A stretch of DNA of 64,000 nt, taken from positions 1,116,001 through 1,180,000 of the forward strand of contig JABWDB010000001.1 in assembly GCA_019614645.1 (NCBI GenBank), in the 5' to 3' direction. Shown in pieces: positions 24,430 through 35,949 of the stretch. The stretch comes from Stratiolaelaps scimitus. Taxonomy: Eukaryota; Arthropoda; Arachnida; Mesostigmata; Laelapidae. Both the position numbers and the translations under genes were made by a program. How positions within the stretch are numbered: position 1 is the first letter of the stretch; every line of letters starts with the position of its first letter. The notes under the pieces are model-generated. The model was given only the letters and a program-made list of their open reading frames with translations, was not told the origin of the DNA and did not search any database.

Positions 24430-24801
24430 TTATTTCGTATCAAGTTTGATGACTATCAGTTTAGATGACGCCAAATTTACAAGCTTGGCCTGCACCACAT
24501 ATTTACAAGCTTGGCCTGCACCTTGTGCTTTCTCATCCAATCGATCCTTGAGTAACTCCTGCGTATAGCTCACAACCACGCACTGTACAACGGAATGAGA
24601 AGCCCCGAGCTCGAGCTTCAAGCCAGTGCAGTTGTTCCGTGTCCTCGCTGTCCCCGGACGGTTGGCTGTGGTCTTTCCACCGCGTTTATTTTTGGTTTTC
24701 CTTCGTTTAAATCGATTCGTGGAATGGCCGATAGCCACTTGTTTGTAATTCACGGTAAGCTGTCGTTTTGTTCTAGGATCGGGACTGCTATAGCTAGGCA
24801 T
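24430..24801 (-). CDS. Unrecognised 123-codon frame with a tandem duplication
   Basis: A true ATG at 24799-24801 opens a basic frame (NRFKRRKTKNKRGGKTTANR) that ends at 24430. Its 3' part includes a 22-base sequence repeated with a 26-base period, so the two copies are read in different registers, which argues against a conserved protein. It may be chance or the edge of an unknown element. Confidence 0.22.
   Translation of the reverse strand: MPSYSSPDPRTKRQLTVNYKQVAIGHSTNRFKRRKTKNKRGGKTTANRPGTARTRNNCTGLKLELGASHSVVQCVVVSYTQELLKDRLDEKAQGAGQACKYVVQAKLVNLASSKLIVIKLDTK
24475..24522. repeat. Tandem duplication, 26-base period
   Basis: ATTTACAAGCTTGGCCTGCA plus CC occurs at 24475-24496 and again at 24501-24522 with no mismatch, so the duplication is recent. 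Confidence 0.9.
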
Positions 24802-24809
24802 GGCCGATC

Positions 24810-26380
24810 GTCCTGACGGGGTAGACGGCAGGGTTCGGTTGATCCCACCGATGTTGACGTTTCATAGAAATTCGGACCGGCAAGAAGTTCCCTCTGAAAT
24901 GTCCCTCAAATCCCTATGGAGCCAGTAACAACCATCCGCAGTCTATCTTATGCAGTCTCTAGTCATTGATGGCTCCTGTGAATACCCAATCGACTGATCA
25001 GGATTCGCCGGCGGTAACTCGATAGCAGCCTAGCTCTGGTTAGCTAAGGCTAACCAATACCCTGGTCGTAAAGCCTAGTTCGGGTGAAGCATTTCTCACC
25101 TCTATAAAAAGGTCAAGCATTGTTTAATCGGGGAAGGGGGGAGGGGGACTGATTCACTAATTGTATATTTCAATGATCGCGGAACATCCGGGGCTGCCGT
25201 CGATACCCTTCCACTAAGAACGAATATCTAACAGTCTAACTCAATGTGACATGCAATACACATTTCTCTTCATTCAAAGGTTAGCATGTTCCCTGTTATC
25301 AAATTAAGCGCAACGAGGCCCTAGTAAACGAAGAATTTTCAGGCACAGATTTTCGATCTTTGTTTCAATTCCGCAGTGTTCATTTGCAACTTGATAACTT
25401 TGTGAGGTTATAACAGCAGTAAATACGAACGGCTAGTAAGTGGGGAATTCGTCATTTCTTCAGATTCAAACCTTTTTTTTGTTTCCCTCACAGTTTTGCT
25501 TTGAAGGAAAACCCACGAAGTTTTTCCCCCCGACACTTTTCAAGGGTACTGCTGTTAGCAAGACAAACGTGCCCTGTAGCTTTCAAGACAACTCGCGCTC
25601 AAGTCAGAGACCGTGCCCATGGAAACTCTGCAAACAAATCTTTCACAAGCCTCAAAGTAATCTTCACTCTTGGCAGCATGGCACACCCATCTACTGTTCA
25701 GCACTACCGGCGGTTCGTGCAACGTGAAAAGCTGGGCGTGAACGACCGTCGGATTGACCTGTCCTGCCGTCCCCAGCCCAGCCGAAGTGGGGCCGCAAAG
25801 CCCAAAATCCCCATGGGGAGAAAAATCACGCGGTGATGAGGTTATGGATGGATTACAGAGAAGGCTCGCCCAACCGATTGGCTGGCAATCTCAGCAGCCC
25901 GTAGACGGGTCGCCCATAGGGTCGCGAATGATGCACTCTCTCCCCCGCCTCTCTCTCTCTCTCTCTCTCTCTCTTCCTGTCGTTCCTGGAGGGATGGGTT
26001 GGTGGATTAGTCTCGGCTCCGTGCACTGCATCGGATTGCGCCGAGACGCTTCATCCGATAGGTCCGAACGATAGGTCGGAGGCGACTGATTTAGTCAGGA
26101 ACCTACGGATAGCACTCGTAGCGGTGGCAGTTCGCTAGTTTAATCAACATCATAGACAGTTTATGTGCGGTCTCGGACATTGTTCCGTGTTATCGTGCTT
26201 ACCTCGGTCATTTTGTGTCTGCAGAGGTTCAATGAATGCCGCACTCATTGAGTTTTGTTGTAGCTATTTTGCAATAAAGCTCTTCAACAATACTTTGACC
26301 GTGTCGACAGGATGGACACGATCGTCGTTCAGTTGTCAGCTGCTAATGACCAATATCTAATAGACGCCGGCTAAATCGAG
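24810..26380. other. No recognised gene; CT microsatellite
   Basis: A CT run lies at 25949-25974. Two overlapping plus-strand frames (95 codons at 25440 and 111 at 25501) and a further one at 25754 are not recognised. The 111-codon frame ends in a basic tail without repeats and could be an exon, but no clear splice sites were found. Confidence 0.4.
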
Positions 26381-26383
26381 GTA

Positions 26384-26455
26384 GGATTATCGAAAATTGG
26401 CGGATGCACATTGTCCCGTCACGGACAATGTGCACCCGCCAATTTTCGATAATCC
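26384..26455. repeat. Hairpin, 33-bp arms
   Basis: Two 33-base arms with one mismatch and a 6-base loop. The mixed base composition makes this stronger than the AT-rich hairpins elsewhere. No neighbouring gene or terminal duplication was identified. Confidence 0.85.
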
Positions 26456-26459
26456 GCCT

Positions 26460-29400
26460 ACGATGATGAATTGCTAATGATGTCAACTGTGAAAACTTGT
26501 TATATGGTGAATAATAATAAAGAATAGATTTTGTGTTCGATTTACAGCGCGACTTTACAGCGATGCCGCGCTAAATAGCGTCGATCCACGATGCCAACAT
26601 TTATCGAATAGACCATGCAACACAGTGACTGATCACACGTCCACTATTGAGAGATAACAATATCATCTAGTAATAATCATCATTATAATTTGAGTTTTAT
26701 TCTAAAATATTAATTTACATTTTTACACATGTTGCTTGTAGTGCGTTGTTATTGTTGCTATTCAGTCTACAATCGATCACCGCGCACCCCGCCAGCATGG
26801 TCAATCATATTTCCTCTTTTATTATTGTGTTTATTCCATTGCTTCTTCGCGTCCTCTTCTTACCGCTCATCTCTATCTCGCTCTCCCATATTTATTATTA
26901 TTCTACGACTCACAGATACGCTGTTGCCATTGAGTTTCGCAGGCATAATTTTCGTCTGTGTGTGTGTGTGTGTATGTTTGACTCTTGTCGAACACCTTTC
27001 AAATCGATCGAATTACCTAGTAACACTCCACATACGGTCCTTCGCGTCATCTCTTGGTCAATACTCGATTGCGTTCCGGTCTGTATATCACACCTTCCAC
27101 TCGTACCCCTGTATCTCTCCTCTCGCATGTCCTCATCCCAAAGTTCCTACAAACCCCCTCCGAGCTCTTCGCTGCGTACAAACTTCCCTGTCTGTTCGAC
27201 CCTACCCTCTTCCCGGTGACTTCTCTACGCGCCGCGAGCACTTTGCTGACCCTTGTCATAGGCGTCACATGAAGTCGGACATGGTAGAAATTTTGCTCCC
27301 TTCACTTTTAGCGTGGCCGTTATTAGTAGTCACCATATCGTAAGTCGTTCCGTTACGATCGACCCCTGAAACTGTTGCTACTCGCTACATCTCAACACAA
27401 ACAAATGCAAATCCCTTCCCAAGAATTATTCCGTCGCGGAGTCGCGCCTCCGCGCACACCGGCCCATTCATTATCTTTTGCATGTGTTTCATAGGCAAGC
27501 CAGACGACTCGTTCCTTTGCTATGCTTGCCATAGTTGAAATTAAGATGTGGCCAATCGATCGTGCATAAACCGCTGGTTGCAGCGATTCCATCACTGTAT
27601 ATACTTCTCGTTCCAACATCCGTTCGTTCATTTTCTTAGCGCCTGAACTTTCATAGCGCCAATTGAGAACTCACTCTGGCGCGCCTGTACGAGGCGACCC
27701 ATGCGCCGTACACGGTTTCACACAACACGTCGTTGACTAGATTTATACAGGCAGACATATGTATATATAGCACACATACATACATATGGAATATAAGTAT
27801 AGTGCTTTTTTTTTCTATTCATATCGAAGGACTGCGCACATTTGTTCCATCGTCATTCACATCATTATCATACTTGTAAGATCATACTTACAGATATCGG
27901 CATCAATATTCTTATTATTGTTATTATGCATTAATTAGTACGTTCACTGAATGAGCGGTCAATGATTCTACTCATAAATTCCTTCGTCTTGATTTAGGAT
28001 TACCCCACTGATGGTATATTCGCCGATAGTTGTTTTTGTCGTACACATTCTTCGTTTACTATTGCTTAATAAATTCGACATATATATATATATATATAGA
28101 GTTATTTACTTTTATTGTTAATAAATTACATAATTAAAATACATATTGCCAGTCATACTCCTTTTATTATCTCTTGGTTATCATCACCGTCATATTCTAA
28201 TTATTAGTATCTAATTATATTACTCAAAAATCATCGATCTGGGCGGGACCCGTGAGGAATCCTATCGCAGACTGATGACAAAATCACAGGGTTCGTTATG
28301 GGATTGCTTACGAGAGACAAGAGTCATCCACTCACTGGCCGTCGATCACCATTATGAATCACCATCAAATATTCAGCGTTTGTCTTCATAATTCATACGG
28401 ACAGCTAAAAAAAAAAGCCGAGGTCCGTTGCTCCCGGCAACTCTCTATGCTGTGTACGAGTTTGCGCGGACGACCAGCAATGATCTCCGGAGTGAACTGT
28501 GGCAGGGGTTCAGTAATAAGCACGTATTGGACATAACATCTCCGCCTGTATATTCGAGTTGTCGAGCAAAACTGCATCCGTTTGACGGCGCTGACAGGAA
28601 GGCTCTCTCTCCTGAAGCCTAACGTTGTACGCGCTCAGCATTGCTCACCTGCGCAAATATGCCTGCCTTGTTTTCGACATCCATTTTTCCAGAACGTCTC
28701 CACGAACCTCGGGCTGAGTTGCGCTGAAATACGGGTTTCTGGACCTCCCATCATCAACGTTGTTGCCGTCACAATATTTTGGTTGCTTCCAATACTATTG
28801 CCGCACTGGAGAGCAGTAAACGCACATCTGCAGAGATTTAGCGAACTGCAACATGCTGTTATCATGAGACTGCTTGCTTATCTGTTACATTATAGAGCGT
28901 CACCCGTTGACTACGCGTATGATTTATGCAAATTAGCGAAATAGAAATTATTTCCACCACGACGGGTATCACTCATTTGTCAGTTATCACGTTCGCCCGC
29001 AACTGATTAGCACGGCTAGTCAGCCAATCGCTAATTATTGCTGATCGATAATTGAAAGCGTCGGTAACAAGTTGACATGGGTTATAAGGCGTTCAGTATT
29101 GTGCGACAGCACGGAGTTTACCAAATGCGCGAGGGGCGAGAGGTCGCTCCAAATGCTTCAGATTGAAATCCCAGAATGATTCGCGCCCTTGCCGAAATGT
29201 CGAGCTCAGACGGCTGAACGAACAGTCGGCCTTCGCCAGCAAGAAAATAAGCAATGCACCCTTTGATCGCGGAGATCAGCCATCAGTTTAGTTATCAGCA
29301 AGTTGCTCGCGAGATATCCGATATCCGCGCCAACGACACCTGGCGACGTTTTTTGCCTTCGTGAGTTGGGGTCCCCTTCTCTCGTATGCATAGCATCGTC

Positions 29401-29930
29401 ATCAGTAGCAGCAGAAGCATGATTAGGAACTGTAGTGACTGTACTGTGGGGTACCATTTGTCTCAATTTGCCCCCTCTTTCTCTTCTACCCAAACTAACG
29501 TGTTACGCTAAATTTGCGTGCGGTTGCTTGTGTCGTTCTCTGGCTGCCTCTTACGATTTGCCAAGTCAAGTCTAAATTGGCTGTAACTGCATTGCTGCAC
29601 TCGATCACTTTCCCTAACTTGAGGTAACATGGCGACGGCTCGCTTGGTCAACTTGATCTCCTGGAACGATCGGGTGTAAATAGCCATTGTCAGATGTTTA
29701 GCCCTATGAAATTCGATCATTGAAACAAATCGCTTACCGCCTCAGAGGGGGTTGTTGTTGTAAATTTAGCTTTTTTTTTTGGTTCTTCGATCGTTTTCTT
29801 CTTGCTCTGTTTACGATCGCGTCAATGCAGGCGTCTCGAGTCTGGACTAGCCAATAGTAGACCGCAAAGCAATTAAAATTATTTCTAAGATGGCCGGCTC
29901 GGACGCGAAAATGACTAAAATTAGGCCACC
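26460..29930. other. No recognised gene; pyrimidine-rich and AT-rich DNA
   Basis: The 204- and 157-codon plus-strand frames at 26729-27343 run through T/C-rich DNA and a TG microsatellite at about 26957-26974, and are low-complexity. A TA run lies at about 28080-28098. Frames at 28428-28944 (64 and 120 codons) are not recognised. T-runs occur near 27806 and 29770. Confidence 0.5.
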
Positions 29931-29933
29931 AAT

Positions 29934-29939
29934 TTTATT
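29934..29939 (-). terminator. Possible poly(A) signal of the Ig gene
   Basis: AATAAA on the minus strand, about 130 bases past the TAG of the Ig gene, with no earlier AATAAA seen between them. The position suits a short 3' UTR. The hexamer alone is common in AT-rich DNA. Confidence 0.35.
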
Positions 29940-30067
29940 CTGCTTATATTCCATGTCTCATTATTTCAGGGTCAGCGTCGAGAGAAGGCATACTTACATG
30001 GCTTAACATGTAATAATTGTTTTTGCATTCAAGCCTCTTCGTCTCTTCTTGCAACGTCCACCGCCGT

Positions 30068-30168
30068 CTAGGAGATGAACCAGCTCCGAGCCCTAACAAG
30101 TACGAGTCCTAGAAGCGCCTGAAACAATGATATGCTGACAGGCGCGCACGAGTTTGAGATGAATCTCT
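30068..30168 (-). CDS. Ig gene exon 5: hydrophobic C-terminus and stop
   Basis: The acceptor ends ATTTCAG. The first two bases complete a Glu codon, and 31 further codons and a TAG follow. The peptide after the cysteine is PVSISLFQALLGLVLV followed by RARSWFIS, which fits a GPI-attachment signal, although two arginines near the end are not ideal. Confidence 0.65.
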
Positions 30169-32724
30169 CTGAAATTATGATATCAAAAGTAGGTAACGTT
30201 ATACACCACACGCGCTCGAACCGCACACGCGCACCGCAGGCTACTCGAGAGAGCACGCGTTTGCAATCTGCGGAGCTTAATCTAAGCAAATTGTAAGCCA
30301 AAGGTCACTGTGTCGAGAACGATTGTACTGACTATTTGACCAATCTTGCGATTGCCATGACGAGCCTCGTCCCGTACATTATCTCGAACGATACGACCCC
30401 TTGTGACTGGCTTACCCTCGTGTGGCAAGCTCGCACGAAACAGGTAATCTTCTTGGCAGCCAGCACATTGTCAAGCGGCTCCGCCAATGGCTTCTTGCTA
30501 ACAAACTAACCTGGATAGAATTCGAGTACTCGCATCTGCTTAATGTCCGTGGACGGGATTGAGTAGACACAGAAGAACAGGTGTCTTGCACTCGAATGGC
30601 TACGAAAATGCCGATTCGACAACGATGTCGTAAGAATCGTCGAATATCCATCACGGGCAGCCCGACGCTGCTGCGTCTGAGTGTTCACCGGCTCGATTTC
30701 ACTACTGCCGCCTACGACACCCGACTCGGCCACTGGCTGAACTGAGTAGTTAAGTTGAGTCATATTGTCAACGTTCATGTATTCGTTGCCTGAAATTTGT
30801 TGGGGGATTTCATTATTGTTCTGTAGTCCAGTGCCAACTCGAGCGACCCATTAAGATGGCGCATCGTATTGCCCTAGCGTGGTTCTCGCCCATGCGGGCT
30901 GCACGATACCTATACTGGTAGTGAGATGGTCGAAAATATCGGCTGGTGCAATTCGAGCCGTGTTGCCTAATGATAGTAACAATAATAACACGTAACCTAC
31001 AGTTACGTGTTATCATTGTTACTAACATTAAAACGAAAAATGGAACATACGTGTATGGTGGCTACATTTTGCAGTCGATTAGTGAAGTTCTAATTAAATT
31101 AGCGATTACACTACACTTACAAATAGTATATATACATATATTATGTACTTTCTGTGTTATAGACAGTGTGTCCTTAACAGGCCTCAGTGGTCTACTACTG
31201 TAATCAGCTAGATTACGAAGTACTATTACCAAGAACAAAGGTTGATTCAACACAATTGACAAATCACCTTCCAACAGGCTGAACTTACCGGCAATATGCA
31301 TCTGTTCGACTCTGTACATGAGAACCTGTGGTTCAGGAAAGATACCCTCAACGAGACAACGAAACTGAGTTTCCTCGGAGTGCGCAGGCCGCTGAAAGCT
31401 TAGATCGAATTTTTTTGGCTTGGCTGTAATACGACACAAAGTTCAATGGTTAGATTTTAACCAAGTCCTCTCCTTATCCAATAAACGCATGTGCATCATA
31501 AACCACCTTCGAAGCAGGACAAATTGCCTATGATATGTGCCAAATGCTGCCCTGAAGGACGCTGTCAGACCGAAATGCGCTACTTAGTCGCTGGTGCGCT
31601 TATAATATTTTCACGTCAACACACAAACCTCTACTCCGATGCAAACAAGCAAGCATGATGAGTGTTTGCTGAGCTTGAATGAGCTGACACTTACCATATA
31701 CGATCATATCGGCCGTTCTGGTGTCTTGCCCTTGAAGTGAAGTGACAGAACATGAGTATGTCCCGCTCATGTCTGTCGTCGGTCGGAGGATGTTCAGGGC
31801 CCGATATCGGGTGTGCGGATCCTGACTGGCCACGTAGGATCGATTAATGTGTCCGTCAAAACGGGACCTAGACGAATATGATCTCTTCATCAAATCAGGA
31901 ATCCACTGGTAGATCGGCTTCGGGTCCTGGTTGAAGAACCACTTGACAACGAGTTGCTGATCTTCATAGCTGTACGAGTAGATACAGTCGAGTATAACTG
32001 AATCGGCGGTCCCGTTTTCAACTGAGCTCGGCACCGACAGACGCTCGATTCGTACCCCAGAAGAGCCAGCCCACGTCAGGAAGCATAGCACAAGCTGGAG
32101 AGGAGACGTTCCTGAAACGAACACAAGAATAGAATAGCTGTAATATCGAACAATATTTTCTACATATTGTTAGCATTTTTGATTGATTCACTTATTGTTC
32201 ACGGGTAAGACCATGTAAAACAAAAACACATGAGGTAGATGCCTGGACAACACGCACCACATGCAACTATACTATGATATAATCAGAAAGCAACCAAAAT
32301 CTAGATTTGAAGCTAAGGCTGTCTATCGGCGAGACAAGCAGCTCCACGAGTTGGAATGAAATTTTGTCTCACTGTATTGTACATCTTTATCGCGAAATAC
32401 GATTAAGTATCGTCTGTATCCTCAGTAGGTTATCCGTGTTCCATTGCTGCATAACAAAAGGTTTCATAGCTAGACGACGATACCTTCGAAATACGTACAT
32501 ATCACTTGGGATATTATTAAATGAAAATTCTGCAGTTAGCTCATATGTATGTCAATGTCCCAATCAATTATTCAGGTGTCGCCTACCATTCTTCACCAAT
32601 CGTTATCTCAGTTGAGACCGCAACACGATGTCCAGCGACCAGTAACCGGGCGGTCCAACAGGCCATGCTTACCAAAAGTGCCATTCTGCTCCAATCTAAT
32701 GCTCTGATGTCGGTCTTTTAGCAT
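30068..32724 (-). CDS. Two-Ig-domain cell-surface protein, spliced gene (5 exons)
   Basis: Exons on the minus strand are 32673-32724 (probable), 31695-32111, 31289-31423, 30511-30789 and 30068-30168. Every intron starts GT and ends AG, every junction falls after codon position 1, and the joined frame is 327 residues. Residues 19-36 form the hydrophobic part of a signal peptide. Ig domain 1 has Cys60, Trp75 and Cys138, with the strand-F motif D-M-S-G-T-Y-S-C. Ig domain 2 has Cys179 (in FRCLVEGIFPEPQVLMYR) and Cys275 (in LFFCVYSIPSTD). Their 96-residue spacing is long because of a Q/R/T-rich insertion at about 209-248. The last 25 residues, after Cys302, are hydrophobic and end near the stop, like a GPI-anchor signal or a short membrane anchor. 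The architecture resembles arthropod secreted or GPI-anchored Ig recognition proteins such as the Beat-like families, which act in cell adhesion. The exact family is not established. A role outside the cell is inferred. Confidence 0.85.
30511..30789 (-). CDS. Ig gene exon 4: second half of Ig domain 2
   Basis: The acceptor ends TTTCAG and the donor is G then GTTAGT. The exon starts with NEYMNVDNMTQ, carries a polar insertion rich in Q, R, T and S, and ends with the strands TILTTSL and LFFCVYSIP that supply the second cysteine. The phase is 1 on both sides. Confidence 0.75.
30974..31024. repeat. Hairpin inside an intron of the Ig gene
   Basis: Two 23-base arms with one mismatch and a 5-base loop. 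It lies in the intron between exons 31289-31423 and 30511-30789, close to the acceptor side, and would fold in the pre-mRNA. Confidence 0.8.
31289..31423 (-). CDS. Ig gene exon 3: first half of Ig domain 2
   Basis: The acceptor ends TTACAG and the donor is G then GTAAGT-like (GTAAGTTC). The 135-bp exon encodes the first cysteine of Ig domain 2 in the run QFRCLVEGIFPEPQVLMYR. The phase is 1 on both sides. The second cysteine lies in the next exon, so Ig domain 2 is interrupted by an intron while domain 1 is not. Confidence 0.8.
31695..32111 (-). CDS. Ig gene exon 2: signal-peptide core and Ig domain 1
   Basis: The acceptor follows a pyrimidine-rich tract ending TTTCAG and the donor is G then GTAAGT. 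The exon begins with the hydrophobic stretch SPLQLVLCFLTWAG and then holds a complete V-type Ig fold. The frame is open throughout and the exon phases are 1 in and 1 out, the usual phase for shuffled Ig exons. Confidence 0.85.
32673..32724 (-). CDS. Probable first coding exon of the Ig gene
   Basis: An ATG at 32722-32724 opens 17 codons and one extra base before a consensus donor (G then GTAAGC). The extra base joins the GA at the start of the next exon to make a glycine codon, so phase is kept. The next exon has no ATG of its own: a GTG lies upstream in the polypyrimidine tract before its acceptor, so the start must come from an upstream exon like this one. The encoded N-terminus is polar and a little long for a signal peptide. 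A different upstream exon is possible. Confidence 0.5.
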
Positions 32725-32729
32725 TACCT

Positions 32730-35580
32730 AAGCTATTCAGCGGGCTTATGAGCCCTGCCTAGGGTTTCTAGTTTCGCCTCAACACGCCTCTGACACCTGC
32801 AGTGTGCAGGGTGCTGCTCGTCCCGTCATTACGAGGTTCCGCAGGCCCATCACTAAACAGTCGGAACCGACCGCGCTGTAACTAACTGTCACTTATTATC
32901 GCGCTATACCTACCACTAGGCGTCATTATCTTCATCAGTGGCTCTATCCATCTAGTCGAGTAAGCTACTATCTAGCTGGCTAGCTAGCTAACTAACGTCA
33001 CTCATAACCCATATTATCTAAATATCTCGCACCGGCGAAAGCCGTAACCAGCCACGAGGACTGCGCCTTCTTTCCTTCGCTCCCGTGATCATAGCTCTGT
33101 GCTGGGCGTGCACGCCAATGCAAGCAGTTGAAACTGTGCTACCTTGGCTTATCTGCTTTACGTTTTCCGCCCAACGGTGATACGAACTCGCCGGTCATCG
33201 CAAGCGATTTTCCAAATCACTAATAACAACAACAGCTGAAACTACTCATCATTCGGATATTGTTCCGGACTAGGACCACCGTTTTGGACGACGGTCTGCC
33301 GCCAAGGCAGACCAAGCTGCTTTAAATATTGCATATACATGACTAACCAAAAATGTTTCCCTCCGTGGCCGTGAAGCGATTCAGGACAGGGCCGATGAAA
33401 TGAATCGAACAGTGTTTCGTGCAGGTACCAGTTATTGTTAGCGTCGAACAGCTTCCACGTATGTGTCGCTGTTCAGCGGGCACCGATCGGTTGAGTCCAC
33501 GCCAGGATTTGCTCGCCGCCGCCGTCGCCGCCTACACCAGCGGGTTCTCTGAGAATTTGCTCAGACCCACGGAGCCTAACCCTCTCGTCAGAGTTAATTT
33601 ACGGCACGTGATCAGAAGGAAACGACGCCCGCCATTGCTCGTTGTCGGCGCCCGATGGGGCTGATGTCTGGGAACCTCACAAATGGAGTGTGTTGGGCAA
33701 AAAGCACGAAGCTGTTCCAACGCAGCCAATCATGCTGGTGAGGGGAGAGATTGTTCGTAAAGATATACAGCTGGCAAGGTGTGATTTGCGAGCGCGAGAA
33801 TGAAACGAGGTACGATATTACCATACCTGCGATGGAAAACGAGAAGAACTAGGCGCAAGAAGCCATCACAATGGAGGATGTGGGACGAACCCTTAATGGT
33901 GCCCAACAGTCATTGAAGCGTATATAAGGGTTAGGCCTACTCACAGTGCAAGACACGGTATTCATAATGGCAATGAGGCACCCAGCGTTGTATCTACATT
34001 TTTCGTTGCTCCTGTACAGAACTGGTGAACTTTCCGAGAGTAGTATGGCGAACAGTATGCTCGGAACGTATATAATATGCTCAATGCGGCTACATATAAA
34101 AGTGTAATAGTATTGATATTATTTTTATTCTTATCACCAATATATATATATATATATATTTATATTTATTCATTCGATTATTATCGTGTGGAGTGCATGG
34201 TTATAAACCCTTAATGTCAAGATGCACGTTACATCTAGAGAAAAACACACAGAATTAGGTTTTTGTAGGCTGTTGCATGTTGAATGTTGTCGGTTGGTCT
34301 TCCTCAATCCCTACAACGGGGCGAACAATTTTATGTCTTCGGTGGTGCGTGCATGACCCGACCGCATCCAGAGATATCCACTCGGAGCAGCACCCACTTG
34401 TCCGCAATAGCATCATCATGTTCCCAACTGTCGAACTGGATGTGTCCACCTTACATGACGAATCAACGCATTGTAGTGATTCGTGCAAGCCATGGAAGTC
34501 ACAAATGACGACGAAACGAAAAGGAGACAATTTCCTCTTGCAGGCAAATTACGAGAGTTCGAACGATCCGATTCAACGTGGCAACGCTTCCAATAATCAA
34601 CACTTCACCTAAAATCTCACCCCCCCCACCATAATAATAATAATAGTAAATTATTCTGTCTACTTTGGGACAGTTCATTGTTTCTTTCTCTGGCAACCCC
34701 ATTGTACAAAGTCGCTAGTAACGGACAGTAGCCCTCATAACCGTCTCCGTTTCAATACAGCCACCAGCCACTGGTGGGCCAATCACGCCACACGGGGATG
34801 CCACCAGGAACAAAAGGCAAGAGCGAGTAAAGCATTATTTACATGGAGCGGCTCATGAACACTACGAATCGACAAATCGATAAAGACAGGTCCCAAGACA
34901 GCTTTGGCTATATTTAGCTGCATCATTTCACATACACCGACACAGTCATATTGCGCCATCGCGAGCCCCAAGCCCCCGACGTTCGCCATCCGAAAAAAAC
35001 ACATAGCGATATTGTTTTAATTTTATTACATCATTAGTCTTTACTTCGGCCGCCCTCGATGATAGGCTGGAGGCTTCACGCGAACACACTGTCAATCAGG
35101 GGCCTGCAAACTGAAAGTTCATCGCCAGTCTATTCTTAGACCGGCAGACTCGATAATTATTGCCCTGTGTCGGCACGGCGGGGGCTCTAGGGGCGGCGGT
35201 AATTGTTATTTTCGAAGATAATGATGCTTCATTTGTGGTCCGCCGCTGTCTAGTGCCTGTACACACGCACACGCGCACAATGATCTATTGAGCGTAACAC
35301 TATATTTGATCAAAAATGAAAGGGTTATGAATGTAGTAGCAGTAAAGGCAATGGTAGCCAGCGTCTATTATTAACAATGAAGGATACCGCCTATATGTGG
35401 ACAGGTAGATAGTGAAACTAAATACATTGTTATTATCATTATTATTGTTATTGTTGGAGTGGATTTTCTCACTACACATACAGCGGCATTAGGAAGGCAA
35501 TTCAGGACATCTTCACTTGTGTTGATTTGCAATCAATTGAACTAAACACATAGAGTAATATACATAGGGTAAAGGTAAAG
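32730..35580. other. No recognised gene; region upstream of the Ig gene
   Basis: The promoter of the Ig gene should lie here, but no element was identified with confidence. A plus-strand frame of 81 codons ends at 33664 and is not recognised. A TA run lies at about 34140-34160. Short AT-rich trinucleotide repeats occur near 34633 and 35430. Confidence 0.4.
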
Positions 35581-35581
35581 C

Positions 35582-35640
35582 TTTATTGGTTTATTAAAGG
35601 AACTGCAGTTTTTACAATGCTTAAGTGAGTTCTCCTTTTC
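35582..35640 (-). repeat. Partial SINE copy related to the one at 35815
   Basis: On the minus strand it ends CTGCAGTTCCTTTAATAAA, nearly the same as CTGCAGTTCCGTTAATAAA at the tail of the next SINE about 240 bases away. The head is missing or too diverged to see. Confidence 0.4.
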
Positions 35641-35814
35641 AGGCTTGAGCTGAGATAGCCGATTTCCGCAGTTTTTATTGTGAGTTCACAAATCAGTTGA
35701 ACAACTCGAAGAGAAATAGCAAGCAACCAGCGTGAACGCTGTCCCTTCCCTCCGTTACTTATCACGTAAAGTGTTATTATATTTTTAATACTAAGGTAAA
35801 CGCTATTATTGATT

Positions 35815-35941
35815 CTTTTTTTTTATTAACGGAACTGCAGTCGTACAAATCCTGAAGTGCTGTATCTGCCCAAACTCGAACCTGCGCCCTTCGGCCTTTT
35901 ACAGCCAGACACTTAGCCTCCGTTCAAGCCACCGCGCAGAC
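35815..35941 (-). repeat. tRNA-derived SINE
   Basis: On the minus strand a tRNA-like head has an A-box-like region (AGGCTAAGTGTC), an anticodon-arm-like stem and loop (CTGGC TGTAAAA GGCCG) and a B-box-like AGGTTCGAGTTTGG at tRNA-like spacing. A short body and an A-rich tail (TAATAAAAAAAAAGAA) follow. At about 127 bp it is short, as arthropod SINEs can be. It is not a functional tRNA: the acceptor stem does not pair. Confidence 0.6.
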
Positions 35942-35949
35942 GGCTGAGT

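Noticed and set aside
26729..27343. 204-codon plus-strand frame, with a 157-codon frame overlapping it
   Set aside because: It runs through T/C-rich DNA and a TG microsatellite in two registers at once; the protein is low-complexity with no motif.
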